A stretch of 64,000 bases of DNA from G963665185 sp963665185 (GTDB taxonomy: Bacteria; Desulfobacterota; Desulfovibrionia; Desulfovibrionales; Desulfovibrionaceae), in contig CAXXPO010000015.1 in the NCBI GenBank assembly GCA_963665185.2, forward strand, positions 195,545 to 259,544, read 5' to 3'. Below are positions 33,797 to 42,873 of the stretch, piece after piece (position 1 is the first letter of the stretch; each line of letters opens with the position of its first letter). Both the position numbers and the translations under genes were made by a program. The notes beneath the pieces were generated by a model. The model was not told where the DNA came from and searched no databases. It worked only from the letters and a program-made list of their open reading frames with translations.

Positions 33797-34726
33797 TTAT
33801 TCGGATGGCCGGATTCTGCGTTCCAGCCGTTTGATGTGTTTGCCCAGGCCGTCCAGGGAATCCGGAGCCTTGTAGCGTTCCAATGCGGCCAGGCCGTGTT
33901 TCAGGGCCGGGCCGCATCCTGTGTTCAGCCGGTTGCGCGAGTAGACGAACCCCCGGTAACCCAGCTCGCCGAGCAGGTTTACTGTTTCCGGCGTAAAATC
34001 GTTCTCTTCGCCGAAGGGAACCGAAAAAATCCGGCTGTGATGCAGGCCTATGTCCTCCAGGTGCTGCCGCGCCCGGTCGATGTCCTGGCGTTGTTGCTCC
34101 GGGGAAAGCGAAGCCAGCACATAATGCGAATGGGAGTGGTTGCCGTAGGAGACAAGGGGATGACGGCGCAGATTTTCCGCCTGCACCACGCAGTGCGCGG
34201 CCTTTGGCAGGGGAATGCCCTTGTGTTTGAAAAAGGCGTCCATGCTTGCATCCACGTTCCGGGAATTCACGCCTTTGGATTTGGACGCCCTGTAGAATGC
34301 ATCCGCAGGTATTTTTTTCAGCACATGGTCGCGGGGCAGCCAGTCCAGAAAATCCCCCACCAGCCCCTGGGCCATGAGCAGGCGCACCTTGTCACGCCAG
34401 AAAGGTTTTCCCTGGAGGGTCACGGTGTTCACGAACACCGTGAAGGGAACCTCCATGGCCAGAAGCCGGTCCGCTGCCTGGCCCATGACGCATTGATACG
34501 CGTCGTCAAAGGTGATGGCGAATTTTCCCCGGCCCTTTTCCCCCGCCTTTGGCCCGAGGAGGTCGTCCAGGGCCACGCAGTCGAAATGACGCAGCATGAA
34601 GCGGACCTGTTCTTCGATCACGTCCGGGGCCACATTGTGCAATCCCTCGGACAGTTCGGGCGGGACCTGGGCAAAAGCGGCGTGGTATAAGAGAATATGG
34701 GTATGACGCGTATCAGGAATGTGCAT
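33797..34726 (-). CDS. Polysaccharide deacetylase family protein
   Basis: This protein of about 309 residues has the NodB-type fold: HILLYHAAF at the first strand, the metal-binding TFDDAY (about 70-75, with the catalytic Asp) and SYGNHSHSHYVL (about 195-206), which supplies the His ligands. C-terminal sequence GELGYRGFVYSRN fits the last strand. It would remove N- or O-acetyl groups from a cell-surface glycan. There is no signal peptide, so a cytoplasmic step is likely. The start at ATG 34726 puts the first strand near the N-terminus; ATG 34735 and TTG 34762 are alternatives. It is divergent from the glycosyltransferase at 34809. Confidence 0.85.
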   Translation of the reverse strand: MHIPDTRHTHILLYHAAFAQVPPELSEGLHNVAPDVIEEQVRFMLRHFDCVALDDLLGPKAGEKGRGKFAITFDDAYQCVMGQAADRLLAMEVPFTVFVNTVTLQGKPFWRDKVRLLMAQGLVGDFLDWLPRDHVLKKIPADAFYRASKSKGVNSRNVDASMDAFFKHKGIPLPKAAHCVVQAENLRRHPLVSYGNHSHSHYVLASLSPEQQRQDIDRARQHLEDIGLHHSRIFSVPFGEENDFTPETVNLLGELGYRGFVYSRNRLNTGCGPALKHGLAALERYKAPDSLDGLGKHIKRLERRIRPSE

Positions 34727-34808
34727 GGGGCGCATGCTATACGTCAATGATGCGGGAGGCAATATCTCCCCCTTTACAACGGCCCATATTCAGGGAACAT
34801 TGCCGTCC

Positions 34809-35570
34809 ATGAAACAGCGCATCACAGGACTCATACTGACCTTCAACGGCCAGCGCCTCTTGGAACGCACCTTGGAAAGCCTGGATTTCTGCGACGACAT
34901 CCTCGTGGTGGACTCCGGCAGCACCGACGCGACCCTGGACATCGCCAAACGCTTCAACGCGCGCATCCTGCACCGGGCATGGGAAGGAACCATCCCCCAG
35001 TTCAAATACGCCTTCAAACATGTGGCCACGCCCTGGGTCATCACCCTGGACCAGGACGAATATCTTTCACCGGAACTCAAAAAAGCCATAGTGGACGGCC
35101 TGGAGTCGCCCGGCACCGCCTGCGGCTATTACCTGCGCCGCCGCTCCTTTTATTTCGACCGCTTTCTCAAACACAGCGGCTGGTATCCCGACTACCTTTT
35201 GCGCGTCTTTCGCATGGACGGTTTCGAGCTGCGCGGCATCCTGCCCCACGAGGAATTCCATCCAACAGGACCCGCACCCAGGATTCCGCACGACATCATC
35301 CACTATCCCTACACCGATCTGAGCGACCAGCTCTCCAAGATAAGCGCCTACACCAAGGCCACGGCCCAACACCTGCATGCCCAGGGGAAACGGGGCGGTC
35401 TCGCCCAGGGCGTCTCCCGCGCCATGGGCCGCTTTCTCAAACGCTATTTTCTGCAACGCGGCTTTCTTGACGGACGCGCAGGCTTTATCCTGGCCATCTG
35501 CGACATGATGTACGTTTTCCAGAAATACCTGCTTGTGGCCGAACTCCACGAACAGGAAGAGGATCGGTAG
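34809..35570 (+). CDS. Glycosyltransferase family 2, WaaE/KdtX-like
   Basis: This 253-residue enzyme has a GT-A fold. Key features are LILTFNGQRLLERTLESL, the nucleotide-sugar-binding VVDSGSTDATLDIA (about 36-49) and the metal-binding LDQDEYL (about 80-86). The close spacing and the GWYPDYLLRVFR segment match the LPS-core glucosyltransferases of the WaaE type. It probably adds a sugar to lipid A-core or another glycan at the cytoplasmic face. The start at ATG 34809 is family-like; the upstream frame overlaps the divergent deacetylase gene. The divergent pair suggests shared work on surface polysaccharide. Confidence 0.9.
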   Translation: MKQRITGLILTFNGQRLLERTLESLDFCDDILVVDSGSTDATLDIAKRFNARILHRAWEGTIPQFKYAFKHVATPWVITLDQDEYLSPELKKAIVDGLESPGTACGYYLRRRSFYFDRFLKHSGWYPDYLLRVFRMDGFELRGILPHEEFHPTGPAPRIPHDIIHYPYTDLSDQLSKISAYTKATAQHLHAQGKRGGLAQGVSRAMGRFLKRYFLQRGFLDGRAGFILAICDMMYVFQKYLLVAELHEQEEDR

Positions 35571-35669
35571 GGCGGGCCTCCGCCCCTGCACCCCGCCGGA
35601 GGCTCTGCCTCTGGACTCCGCCAGGGCCTTGTTGGCGTCGCACAGGGGCCGTTTGAAGAGGGGAAAGCA

Positions 35670-35724
35670 GGGAAATTCAATCGCGACGTGTGCTTTTTAT
35701 GCACACGAGCTCCTTGAATTTCCC
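35670..35724. repeat. Palindromic element, type A relative
   Basis: GGGAAATTCAA (35670) and TTGAATTTCCC (35714) pair perfectly, and the interior holds GTGTGC/GCACAC. The sequence AAATTCAAxCGCGACGTGTGC is shared, in reverse orientation, with the elements at 42436 and 42584. It lies between the convergent glycosyltransferase and prenyltransferase genes. The bases just before it (35571-35640) are a GC-rich CTCCGCCCC...GGCGGAGG-type tract, often seen as a transcript end in these genomes. Confidence 0.55.
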
Positions 35725-35764
35725 GCAGAAACGAAGCTGCCGGGCCTTTTTCAGGCCGCGGTCC

Positions 35765-35794
35765 TCCGCAAAATACGTAGGCGTATTTTGCGGA
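35765..35794. repeat. Palindromic element, type D (copy 1)
   Basis: TCCGCAAAATACG and its complement form a perfect 13-bp stem with a TAGG loop. The unit and about 15 bases on each side recur in inverted orientation at 58823-58852. It lies 8 bp beyond the prenyltransferase stop codon, so it probably ends that transcript. Confidence 0.6.
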
Positions 35795-35801
35795 CATCAC
35801 A

Positions 35802-36665
35802 CTAGATATAAATATCCAGCAACACCCCGACAAACACGGCCACGGCAATGACGCCGTTGACGGTGAAGAAGGCCAGGTTGACGCGGCTCATGTCGTGCTC
35901 GCTGATAAGGGCATGCTCCAGCACCAGGAAGAGCCCGATGGCGGCCATGCAGACAAAGTATATCCAGCCCGTGCTCGCGGCCCAGCCGGCCAGCAGGAAG
36001 AGCAGGGCGGTATTGACGTGGCAGAAGCTGGATATGGCCAGGCTGGTTCCGACGCCGAAGCGGGCGGGCATGGAGTGCAGGTTGTGGGCGCGGTCGAATT
36101 CTGTATCCTGGCAGGCGTAGAGCAGGTCGAACCCGGCCACCCAGAAGGTGACGCCCAGGGCCAGGAGCACGGCCGGAAGGGTGAACCGGGGCGTTACGGC
36201 CAGCCAGCCGCCCAGCGGGGCAAAGCCCAGGGTCATGCCCAGCACGAAGTGGCAAAGCCAGGTGAAGCGTTTGGTCAGGCTGTAGCCGGCGGCGATGACG
36301 AGGGCAACGGGCGAGAGGGCCAGGACCAGGGGGTTCATGAGCGCGCAGGCCAGAATGAAGACGGCGGCGGTGACCGCGCAGAAGATGCGGGCCGCGTTCA
36401 GGGATATTTCGCCTGTGACCAGGGGGCGGGTTTGGGTGCGGGGATTGAGCTTGTCGAACCTGACGTCCGCCAGCCGGTTGAAGGCCATGGCAAAGGAGCG
36501 CACCGCGACCATGGCGATGGTGACGAGCAGGAAGGGCTTGAAGCCGGGCCAGCCGTTGCCCGCCCAGAACAGGCCCACGTAGGCGAAGGGCAGGGCGAAG
36601 ACGGAATGCTCTATTTTGACCATGCGGGCCAGGGCGGCCGTCGTTGTGATCAGGGGGCGTGTCAT
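35802..36665 (-). CDS. UbiA-family prenyltransferase (menaquinone pathway, MqnP-like)
   Basis: This 287-residue membrane enzyme has about eight helices and both aspartate-rich motifs: FNRLADVRFDKLN (first, about 65-77) and YACQDTEFDRAHNLHSMPARFG (second, about 178-199). The sequence fits the 4-hydroxybenzoate or MqnP branch rather than MenA. In sulfate reducers that make menaquinone by the futalosine route, the UbiA-like enzyme prenylates 1,4-dihydroxy-6-naphthoate, so that role is likely but inferred. The start at ATG 36665 has AAGGAA upstream. The next gene upstream, a YdcZ-like gene, ends 41 bp before it on the same strand. Confidence 0.85.
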   Translation of the reverse strand: MTRPLITTTAALARMVKIEHSVFALPFAYVGLFWAGNGWPGFKPFLLVTIAMVAVRSFAMAFNRLADVRFDKLNPRTQTRPLVTGEISLNAARIFCAVTAAVFILACALMNPLVLALSPVALVIAAGYSLTKRFTWLCHFVLGMTLGFAPLGGWLAVTPRFTLPAVLLALGVTFWVAGFDLLYACQDTEFDRAHNLHSMPARFGVGTSLAISSFCHVNTALLFLLAGWAASTGWIYFVCMAAIGLFLVLEHALISEHDMSRVNLAFFTVNGVIAVAVFVGVLLDIYI

Positions 36666-36706
36666 GGTGCGAAGTTTCCTTTGCGGGGTTTTATTCGGGT
36701 GCGGGT

Positions 36707-37147
36707 TTATTTGCGAATGAAAATTGCTCCGAGAACAAGAAAGACGACTCCCAGCATACGGGGCAGGCTGATGGGGTGCTGGGGGTAGCCGAGCATGCCG
36801 AAGTGGTCCAGAAACAGCGCAGCCAGAAGTTGCCCGGCAATGATGAGTCCGGCCATGGTTCCGGCGCCGACCTTGGGAACCAGGATGACCGTTGCGGTGA
36901 CGAAGAAAGCGCCCAGCAGGCCTCCGAGCCAGCTCCACCAGGGGGCGTTCGCCGCGGCGTTGGAGTAGTCGAAGGGCAGGCGGGCGGCCAGGACATAGGC
37001 AACCAGCCCGACGGTGCCGACGAAGAACGAGACCAGGGCGGCGGATTCGGGCGCCCGCAGGTAGCCCCGCAGGATCGAGTTGACTCCCGCCTGGACCGGC
37101 ATGAGAAATCCGGCGACGAGTGCCAGGCCGATGTAAAAGAGCTTCAT
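36707..37147 (-). CDS. DMT-superfamily membrane protein, YdcZ/DUF606-like
   Basis: This 146-residue membrane protein has about five hydrophobic helices, short enough to be a half-sized drug/metabolite-transporter unit. The opening LFYIGLALVAGFLMPVQAGVNSILRGYL and the GLIIAGQLLAALFLDHFGMLG segment are typical of the YdcZ family, whose members probably work as dimers. The start is ATG 37147 behind GGGGAAA. The prenyltransferase gene lies downstream. Substrate unknown. Confidence 0.85.
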   Translation of the reverse strand: MKLFYIGLALVAGFLMPVQAGVNSILRGYLRAPESAALVSFFVGTVGLVAYVLAARLPFDYSNAAANAPWWSWLGGLLGAFFVTATVILVPKVGAGTMAGLIIAGQLLAALFLDHFGMLGYPQHPISLPRMLGVVFLVLGAIFIRK

Positions 37148-37450
37148 GATTTCCCCGCCTGCTTGAAATGAGTGGTCGATTCCAAAAGATTCGCTCGATT
37201 TCCCTTGAAAAGTCAATGTGCGGATACCTTCAATGCTTTTCCGCTACCACAGGGCAAAGAGCAGGGGGTGACGTCGGGACGAAGGAAATAATCAGCCCCG
37301 GATTTCCACACAACATTCCGGCAGGACCGGAAGCGGTTTGCGAACAGGGCATCAGGAAAACCGCAGCCGCTCCGCGTAGTTCTGCATACGCAAGCGGCCT
37401 GCGGATTGCCGCGGCAGCGAAATGGTCGGGCCGTTCCCTCTGTTCCGCCG
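37148..37450. other. Intergenic stretch, nothing recognised
   Basis: About 300 bp lie between two leftward genes (tyrS upstream, the YdcZ-like gene downstream). No gene, strong hairpin or repeat was seen. It probably contains the tyrS transcript end and the promoter of the YdcZ-like gene. Confidence 0.4.
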
Positions 37451-38710
37451 CTATTTCAGACAGATCAACCCGTAGTTCTTCTTGCCCTTGCGCAGCATGA
37501 GCGCCTCGCCGTGCAGGAAGTCCGCTGCCTGGGGGGTAAAGTCTATGTCCTGTACGCGCTCGTTGTTCACGTACACGCCTCCGGCCTTGATGTCCTTCTT
37601 GGCCTGTCCCTTGGACGCGCACAGGCCGGTGTCCACGAGCATCTGGGCCAGGTCGGGCAGGCCGTCGCCCTTGGCATATTCCATGCCGGGGGCCTCCTCC
37701 AGGGCGGCCTTGAGGGTGCGCACGTCCACGTCGCGGATGTCGCCCTTGCCGAACAGGGCTTCGGTGGCTTTCATCACCTTGTCCAGCTCGTCCCGGCCAT
37801 GCACCAGGATGGTCATTTCCTCGGCCAGCCGTTTCTGGGCTTCGCGCAAATGGGGCTGTTTTTCCACGCACTCCGACAGTTCGGCGATTTCTTCCTGGGG
37901 CAGGAAGGTGAAGTAGTTGAGCAGCTTGACCACGTCGCGGTCGTCGGAGCGCACCCAGAACTGGTAGAATTCGTAGGTTGTGGTCAGTTCCGGGTCCAGG
38001 TAGATGGCGCCTTTTTCCGATTTGCCGAACTTTTTCCCGTCCGCCGTGGTGATGAGCGGAACGGTCATGGCGTAGCCTTCCAGGCCGGATTTGCGGCGCA
38101 TGAATTCGCAGCCCGCCGTGATGTTGCCCCATTGGTCCGAACCGCCGATCTGCAATTTGCAGCCGTGTTCGCGGGCCAGGTGTTCGAAGTCCAGGGACTG
38201 GAGGATCTGGTAGCTGAATTCGGTGTAGGAAATACCCACGTCGTCGCGGCCGAAGCGGTTCTTGACGGACTCCTTGCCCATCATGCGGTTGACGCTGAAG
38301 TATTTGCCGTAGTCGCGCAGAAACTCCAGGGCCGAGATTTTGCCGAACCAGTCGTGGTTGTTGACGATGTGCACATCGCCATCAAAGAGCTTTTCCGCCT
38401 GTTTGCGGATGCAGGCAATATTGAATTCGATTTCCTCGGACGGCTTGAGCTGGCGTTCCTCGTCCTTGCCGCTGGGGTCGCCGATGAGTCCGGTTGCGCC
38501 CCCGGCCAGGAAAATGGGATTGTGCCCTGCGCGTTTGAAACGCAGCAGCCCCAGCAGGGGAACCATGTTGCCGATGTGCAGGCTTTTGGCGGACGGGTCG
38601 AAGCCGCAATACATGGCGCGGCCCGGAGTGGACAGATACTCGCGCACTCCGTCCTCGTCCGAAACCTGAAACACCAGTCCTCGCCACTTCAGCTCGTCGA
38701 AAATATTCAT
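37451..38710 (-). CDS. tyrS: Tyrosyl-tRNA synthetase
   Basis: This 419-residue class I synthetase charges tRNA-Tyr. It has the HIGH-type motif SLHIGNM (about 43-49), the tyrosine-binding QIGGSDQWGNI (about 197-207), and a KMSKS-type loop KKFGKSEKGA (about 233-242) in its KFGKS variant. A C-terminal S4 RNA-binding domain occupies about 355-419 (GLCASKGQAKKDIKAGGVYVN). Length and order are normal. It is transcribed alone; no T-box or leader hairpin was seen upstream. Confidence 0.97.
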   Translation of the reverse strand: MNIFDELKWRGLVFQVSDEDGVREYLSTPGRAMYCGFDPSAKSLHIGNMVPLLGLLRFKRAGHNPIFLAGGATGLIGDPSGKDEERQLKPSEEIEFNIACIRKQAEKLFDGDVHIVNNHDWFGKISALEFLRDYGKYFSVNRMMGKESVKNRFGRDDVGISYTEFSYQILQSLDFEHLAREHGCKLQIGGSDQWGNITAGCEFMRRKSGLEGYAMTVPLITTADGKKFGKSEKGAIYLDPELTTTYEFYQFWVRSDDRDVVKLLNYFTFLPQEEIAELSECVEKQPHLREAQKRLAEEMTILVHGRDELDKVMKATEALFGKGDIRDVDVRTLKAALEEAPGMEYAKGDGLPDLAQMLVDTGLCASKGQAKKDIKAGGVYVNNERVQDIDFTPQAADFLHGEALMLRKGKKNYGLICLK

Positions 38711-38895
38711 TGCCTGCTCCTTTGCAGTCTATTTTGGATAATGGTTTTCCGGCCGGGCGCTTCGTCCGCGTGCCGCATGTGCTTGAGGTCCGGCACGCAA
38801 CCCGCAAACCTTGATGGCTTTCATAAAACCGGACGGAAATCAAGAGGCATGCGTGGCTTCTTTCCTTTCCGGCGGCATTGTCTTATCATCGGCCC

Positions 38896-39900
38896 ATGGG
38901 AATCTACCTTACACGGATATTGGTCAAGCTGGCCTGGGTGGCCGTGGTGCTGTTCGGCATCACGGTGATCAGTTTCTGGGTCATCCATCTGGCGCCCGGT
39001 TCCCCCACGGACCTGCAAACCACCATGAACCCCCTGGCAACGCCCGAGGCCGCAGAACGGCTGAACAAACTCTACGGGCTGGACCAGCCCATATACGTGC
39101 AGTATGGCCGTTGGGTTTCGCGCATCGTGCGTTTCGATTTCGGCAGGAGCCTGTCCGGCGACCACAGGCCGGTCTGGGACAAGATCGCGGAGCGGCTGCC
39201 TCTGACCTTTGGCATGAACATGGTTTCCCTGGCGCTGACCCTGCTTGTCACCGTTCCCATCGGCGTGGCCTCGGCCTATTGGCAGGGGGGGCTGTTCGAC
39301 CGATCCATGACCGTGTTCGTGTTCATAGGCTTTGCCGTGCCGGGCTTCTGGCTGGCCCTGCTGCTCATGATATGGCTGGGCATCTACTGGCCCGTTTTTC
39401 CCATTTCCGGGCTGACCAGTCTGGATTACGCCATGCTTTCCCCCGCGGGAAAGGTCTGGGACATCACCCGCCACATGGTGCTGCCTATTTTCATCTATAC
39501 TTTCGGCTCCCTGGCGGGCATGTCGCGCTTCATGCGTTCGTCCATGCTGGAGGTGCTGCGCCAGGACTACATCCTCACGGCCAAGGCCAAGGGGCTGGCG
39601 ACCCGCGTGGTCATTTTCAAGCACGCCCTGCGCAACGCCCTGCTGCCCGCTATCACGATTCTCGGCCTGTCCGTTCCGGGGCTTATCGGCGGCAGCGTGA
39701 TCATCGAGTCCATTTTCTCCCTGCCCGGACTGGGCCAGCTTTTCTACCAGGGCGTGATGAGCCGGGATTATCCGCTTATCATGGGCAATCTTGTACTGGG
39801 CGCGGTCCTGACCCTGGCGGGCAACCTGCTGGCCGACGCGGCCTACGGCCTGGCCGATCCGCGCATACGGGCCGGGCGATCGGCGGGAGCGGGAGAATGA
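38896..39900 (+). CDS. ABC transporter permease, DppB/OppB-like
   Basis: This 334-residue inner-membrane protein has six helices and the type I importer layout of peptide and nickel permeases. The first helix is followed by the long periplasmic loop with LGLDQPIYVQYGRW-like sequence (here KLYGLDQPIYVQYGRWV). The cytoplasmic EAA loop lies at about 225-245 (LTAKAKGLATRVVIFKHALRNALLP). The start is ATG 38896, though the ribosome site is weak. It overlaps the next gene by 4 bp. No binding protein or ATPase gene is adjacent. Confidence 0.93.
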   Translation: MGIYLTRILVKLAWVAVVLFGITVISFWVIHLAPGSPTDLQTTMNPLATPEAAERLNKLYGLDQPIYVQYGRWVSRIVRFDFGRSLSGDHRPVWDKIAERLPLTFGMNMVSLALTLLVTVPIGVASAYWQGGLFDRSMTVFVFIGFAVPGFWLALLLMIWLGIYWPVFPISGLTSLDYAMLSPAGKVWDITRHMVLPIFIYTFGSLAGMSRFMRSSMLEVLRQDYILTAKAKGLATRVVIFKHALRNALLPAITILGLSVPGLIGGSVIIESIFSLPGLGQLFYQGVMSRDYPLIMGNLVLGAVLTLAGNLLADAAYGLADPRIRAGRSAGAGE

Positions 39901-40766
39901 GCGTTTCATCCCCGAACACGTTGCAAATCAACGGATACGACAGGAAAAGGGTGCTGCTCTCGCGCTACGGCCTTCTGACTCTCGGACTTTTTCTGGTGGG
40001 ATTCATGTCCGTGGGCGCGTTGCTGGCCCCCTGGATCGCGCCGTTCGATCCCTTTGCCATCAATGTGGACGCCATTTTTCTGGCGCCCAGCTGGACGCAT
40101 CCCCTGGGTACGGATTCGCTGGGCAGGGATATTCTCTCGCGCATGCTCTACGGGGGCCGGGTCTCGCTCTGGGTGGGATTCGTGGCCGTGGGGCTGTCCG
40201 TGGGCATCGGGCTGGTTCTGGGGCTGGTGGCCGGGTATTTCGGCGGCCTTGTGGACGAACTCATCATGCGCGGCGTGGACGTGATGCTCTGCTTTCCCTC
40301 GTTTTTTCTCATCCTGGCGGTTATCGCCTTTCTGGAACCGAGCCTGTTCAACATCATGGTGGTCATCGGCCTGACCAGTTGGATGGGCGTGGCCCGTCTT
40401 GTCAGGGCCGAGACATTGAGCCTCAAACGCCGGGACTATGTTCTGGCCGCCAAGGTCTCGGGCGCGGGCCACGTGCGCATCCTGTTTCATCACATCCTGC
40501 CCAATGCTGCCGCCCCCGTGCTGGTTTCCGCCACCCTGGGGGTTGCCGGGGCCATTCTGGTGGAATCGTCCCTGAGCTTTCTGGGACTCGGCGTGCAGCC
40601 GCCCATGCCGAGCTGGGGCAACATGCTCATGGAAGGCAAGGACGTGTTGGAAATCGCTCCCTGGATGTCGATATTCCCCGGCATGGCCATCCTGCTGACC
40701 GTGCTGGGCTACAACCTGCTGGGCGAAAGCCTGCGCGATCTGCTCGACCCCCGTCTGCGGCAATGA
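39897..40766 (+). CDS. ABC transporter permease, DppC/OppC-like
   Basis: This 289-residue partner of the preceding permease has an N-terminal cytoplasmic stretch, the OppC_N-type first helix and the family signature HPLGTDSLGRDILSRMLYGGRVSL (about 62-85). The EAA loop lies at about 182-204 (LAAKVSGAGHVRILFHHILPNAAAP), then ESSLSFLGLGVQPP. The ATGA overlap with the first gene indicates coupled translation. Together they form the membrane core of a peptide or nickel-type importer whose other parts must be encoded elsewhere. Confidence 0.94.
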   Translation: MSVSSPNTLQINGYDRKRVLLSRYGLLTLGLFLVGFMSVGALLAPWIAPFDPFAINVDAIFLAPSWTHPLGTDSLGRDILSRMLYGGRVSLWVGFVAVGLSVGIGLVLGLVAGYFGGLVDELIMRGVDVMLCFPSFFLILAVIAFLEPSLFNIMVVIGLTSWMGVARLVRAETLSLKRRDYVLAAKVSGAGHVRILFHHILPNAAAPVLVSATLGVAGAILVESSLSFLGLGVQPPMPSWGNMLMEGKDVLEIAPWMSIFPGMAILLTVLGYNLLGESLRDLLDPRLRQ

Positions 40767-40826
40767 AATCACCACATAAAATCGTCACTTGAAGCAGTCC
40801 TGTTCCCGGAGTACAACCAAGCCGCC

Positions 40827-42416
40827 ATGCTCGAATTATTGCGCATACACAACCTCGCCCTGATCGAGGATATGGAACTGGAATTCGCCCCGGGGCTGAA
40901 CGCGCTGACCGGCGAAACCGGCGCGGGCAAATCCTTTATCCTCAAGGCCGTGAATTTTCTCACCGGCGAGAAGCTCTCGCGCGACCATGTGCGCGGCGGC
41001 GCGGAAAAGGCCGTGGCCGAAGCCATTTTCGTGGACGGTGACGAGGAAACCGTCATCCGGCGCGAGCTTTCCGTTCAGACCGGGCGAAGCCGCCTGTACG
41101 TCAACGGGGAGCTGAGCAGCGTGGAAGCCCTGGCCAAACGACGTTCCAGCCTGTTTCTGCACACCAGTCAGCACGGCCAGCAACTTCTGCTCAAGCCGTC
41201 CTATCAGGCCCGTATGGTGGACGGCTTCGTGCCGGACAGGAAGCTCTTCGACGAACGCGCCGATTTTCTGGCCCGGCTCAAGGACATTTCAGAGCAGCGC
41301 GCCGAGCTTCAGAGCCGTTACGACGCCCTGGCAATGCAACGCGAATTTCTCGAATTCCAGAAAAAGGAGATCGACAAGGTCGGTCCCCAGCCCGGCGAGG
41401 AGGACGAGCTTGAAGCCAAGCGCAAAACATTGCGCCACCGCCGCGAAGTCAACGAGGCTGCGCAGAATGCCTTGGATCTGCTCAATGATCCGCAGTCCGG
41501 CATTTCCGACGCCATGGGCAGGCTTTCGCGCCATCTGACCACCCTGGCCCAGTTCCTGCCCGACTTTGCCGACGACGCCGCCACCGTGGAAGATCTGAAC
41601 CACCAGCTGGCCGCCATTGACGGACGGTTGCGGCGCATGCCCTCCGTGGACCCGGGCGACAATCCCGAAGCCATAGAGGCCCGGCTTTACGAGCTTTCCG
41701 CCCTGCGCCGCAAACTGGGAAAATCCCTGGACCAGATCGTCCACCTTTCCCGGGAAATCGACGCCAATCTTTCCTTTCTTGATTCCTGCGCCCTGGACCT
41801 CAAGGCCCTGCACGACAAGGAGCGCAACATCGCGGACAAGCTGCGCAGCGTACTTTTCCGGCTGGATGCGGCCCGTGCCGAAGCCGGAAGGATTTTGTGC
41901 GCCCGGCTCAAGGAGGAACTGTCCCATCTCGGTTTTTCCGAGTTTGCGGAAATCCAGACCCAGCTCGTCCCCGTGGAAATTCATCCCGGCATTTCGGAAG
42001 ACCGCGCCCGCATCCTCTGGATTCCCAATCCCGGCATGCCTCCGCAGCCCCTGGACGCCATTGCCTCGGGCGGCGAGCTTTCCCGTTTTCTGCTGGCCCT
42101 GACCAATCTCATTTCAGCCCAGGAACTGCCCACCCTCATTTTCGACGAGGTCGATGCCGGTGTCGGCGGCCTCACCCTCAACAGCATGGCCGACCGCCTG
42201 GAACATCTCGCCAAACGCCAGCAGGTCATCCTCATCACCCACTGGCCGCAACTTGCCGCCCGTGCCTCGCGTCATTTCACCGTGGTCAAGGAGGTCGATG
42301 ACGGGCAGACCTTCACCCGCTGCCAGGCCCTTGATGCGAACGGAGTCCTGGCCGAGCTCACCCGCATGGCCGGAGGCGGGGAGCAGGGGAGGGCTTTGGC
42401 TGAACAGCTGAAATAG
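40827..42416 (+). CDS. recN: DNA repair protein RecN
   Basis: This 529-residue SMC-like ATPase acts in double-strand-break repair. Walker A is NALTGETGAGKSFIL (about 25-39). A long coiled coil occupies about 150-350. The signature and Walker B lie in AIASGGELSRFLLAL (about 411-425) and TLIFDEVDAGVGGL (about 439-452), and the H-loop is LITHWPQLAA. The protein is slightly shorter than E. coli RecN (553) but complete. Its 3' end runs directly into the palindromic repeat block. Confidence 0.95.
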   Translation: MLELLRIHNLALIEDMELEFAPGLNALTGETGAGKSFILKAVNFLTGEKLSRDHVRGGAEKAVAEAIFVDGDEETVIRRELSVQTGRSRLYVNGELSSVEALAKRRSSLFLHTSQHGQQLLLKPSYQARMVDGFVPDRKLFDERADFLARLKDISEQRAELQSRYDALAMQREFLEFQKKEIDKVGPQPGEEDELEAKRKTLRHRREVNEAAQNALDLLNDPQSGISDAMGRLSRHLTTLAQFLPDFADDAATVEDLNHQLAAIDGRLRRMPSVDPGDNPEAIEARLYELSALRRKLGKSLDQIVHLSREIDANLSFLDSCALDLKALHDKERNIADKLRSVLFRLDAARAEAGRILCARLKEELSHLGFSEFAEIQTQLVPVEIHPGISEDRARILWIPNPGMPPQPLDAIASGGELSRFLLALTNLISAQELPTLIFDEVDAGVGGLTLNSMADRLEHLAKRQQVILITHWPQLAARASRHFTVVKEVDDGQTFTRCQALDANGVLAELTRMAGGGEQGRALAEQLK

Positions 42417-42422
42417 TCTTTC

Positions 42423-42548
42423 AGGCTGATCAAAAAGGTCCGCCAGCCTTGTTGCTGCGAAAAATTCAAGCCGCTCGTGTGCGGAAGAGCACACGTCGCG
42501 TTTGAATTTGTCTTGCGCCTTGCTTTCGAACCTTTTTGATCAGCCTGG
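42423..42548. repeat. Palindromic element, type A (complete copy)
   Basis: Terminal arms AGGCTGATCAAAAAGG (42423-42438) and CCTTTTTGATCAGCCT (42531-42546) are perfect complements. The interior holds GTGTGC-GGAAGA-GCACAC. The 113 bases 42436-42548 recur at 42584-42696 with only two differences. It lies 7 bp past the recN stop and may terminate recN. Confidence 0.75.
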
Positions 42549-42583
42549 ACTTATTATTGGTTAATCCCCAATGCTTTTTTTTT

Positions 42584-42696
42584 AGGTCCGCCAGCCTTGT
42601 TGCTGCGGAAAATTCAAGCCGCCCGTGTGCGGAAGAGCACACGTCGCGTTTGAATTTGTCTTGCGCCTTGCTTTCGAACCTTTTTGATCAGCCTGG
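42584..42696. repeat. Palindromic element, type A (left-truncated copy)
   Basis: This is a direct repeat of 42436-42548 with 111 of 113 bases identical. It lacks the left terminal arm, which is replaced by a CTTTTTTTTTAGG run. The near identity suggests a recent tandem duplication. Confidence 0.8.
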
Positions 42697-42806
42697 TCAG
42701 ATGGCACCACGTTGCAATTATTCAGAAAAATCAAAGTCATTCGTGTGCGTAAGTTTTTTTGCGCAACCCGTATTTTTATGCCCTCCATTGCTTTCAAAGG
42801 CCCATC

Positions 42807-42873
42807 CGCGGCACGCATCAAGGCCCGGAGGAGCAAGCGCAGCTTGTTTCTCCGGGCCTTGATGCGTGCCGCG
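42807..42873. repeat. Long hairpin element, type B (24-bp stem)
   Basis: A perfect 24-bp stem (42807-42830 with 42850-42873) has a 19-nt loop that itself can pair (CAAGC/GCTTG). It is flanked by the same conserved bases as the hairpin at 21511-21567 and is followed by a second GC-rich palindrome (GGGTCCAGGGG...CCCCTGGC). It stands between recN and the convergent ModE-like gene. Confidence 0.65.
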
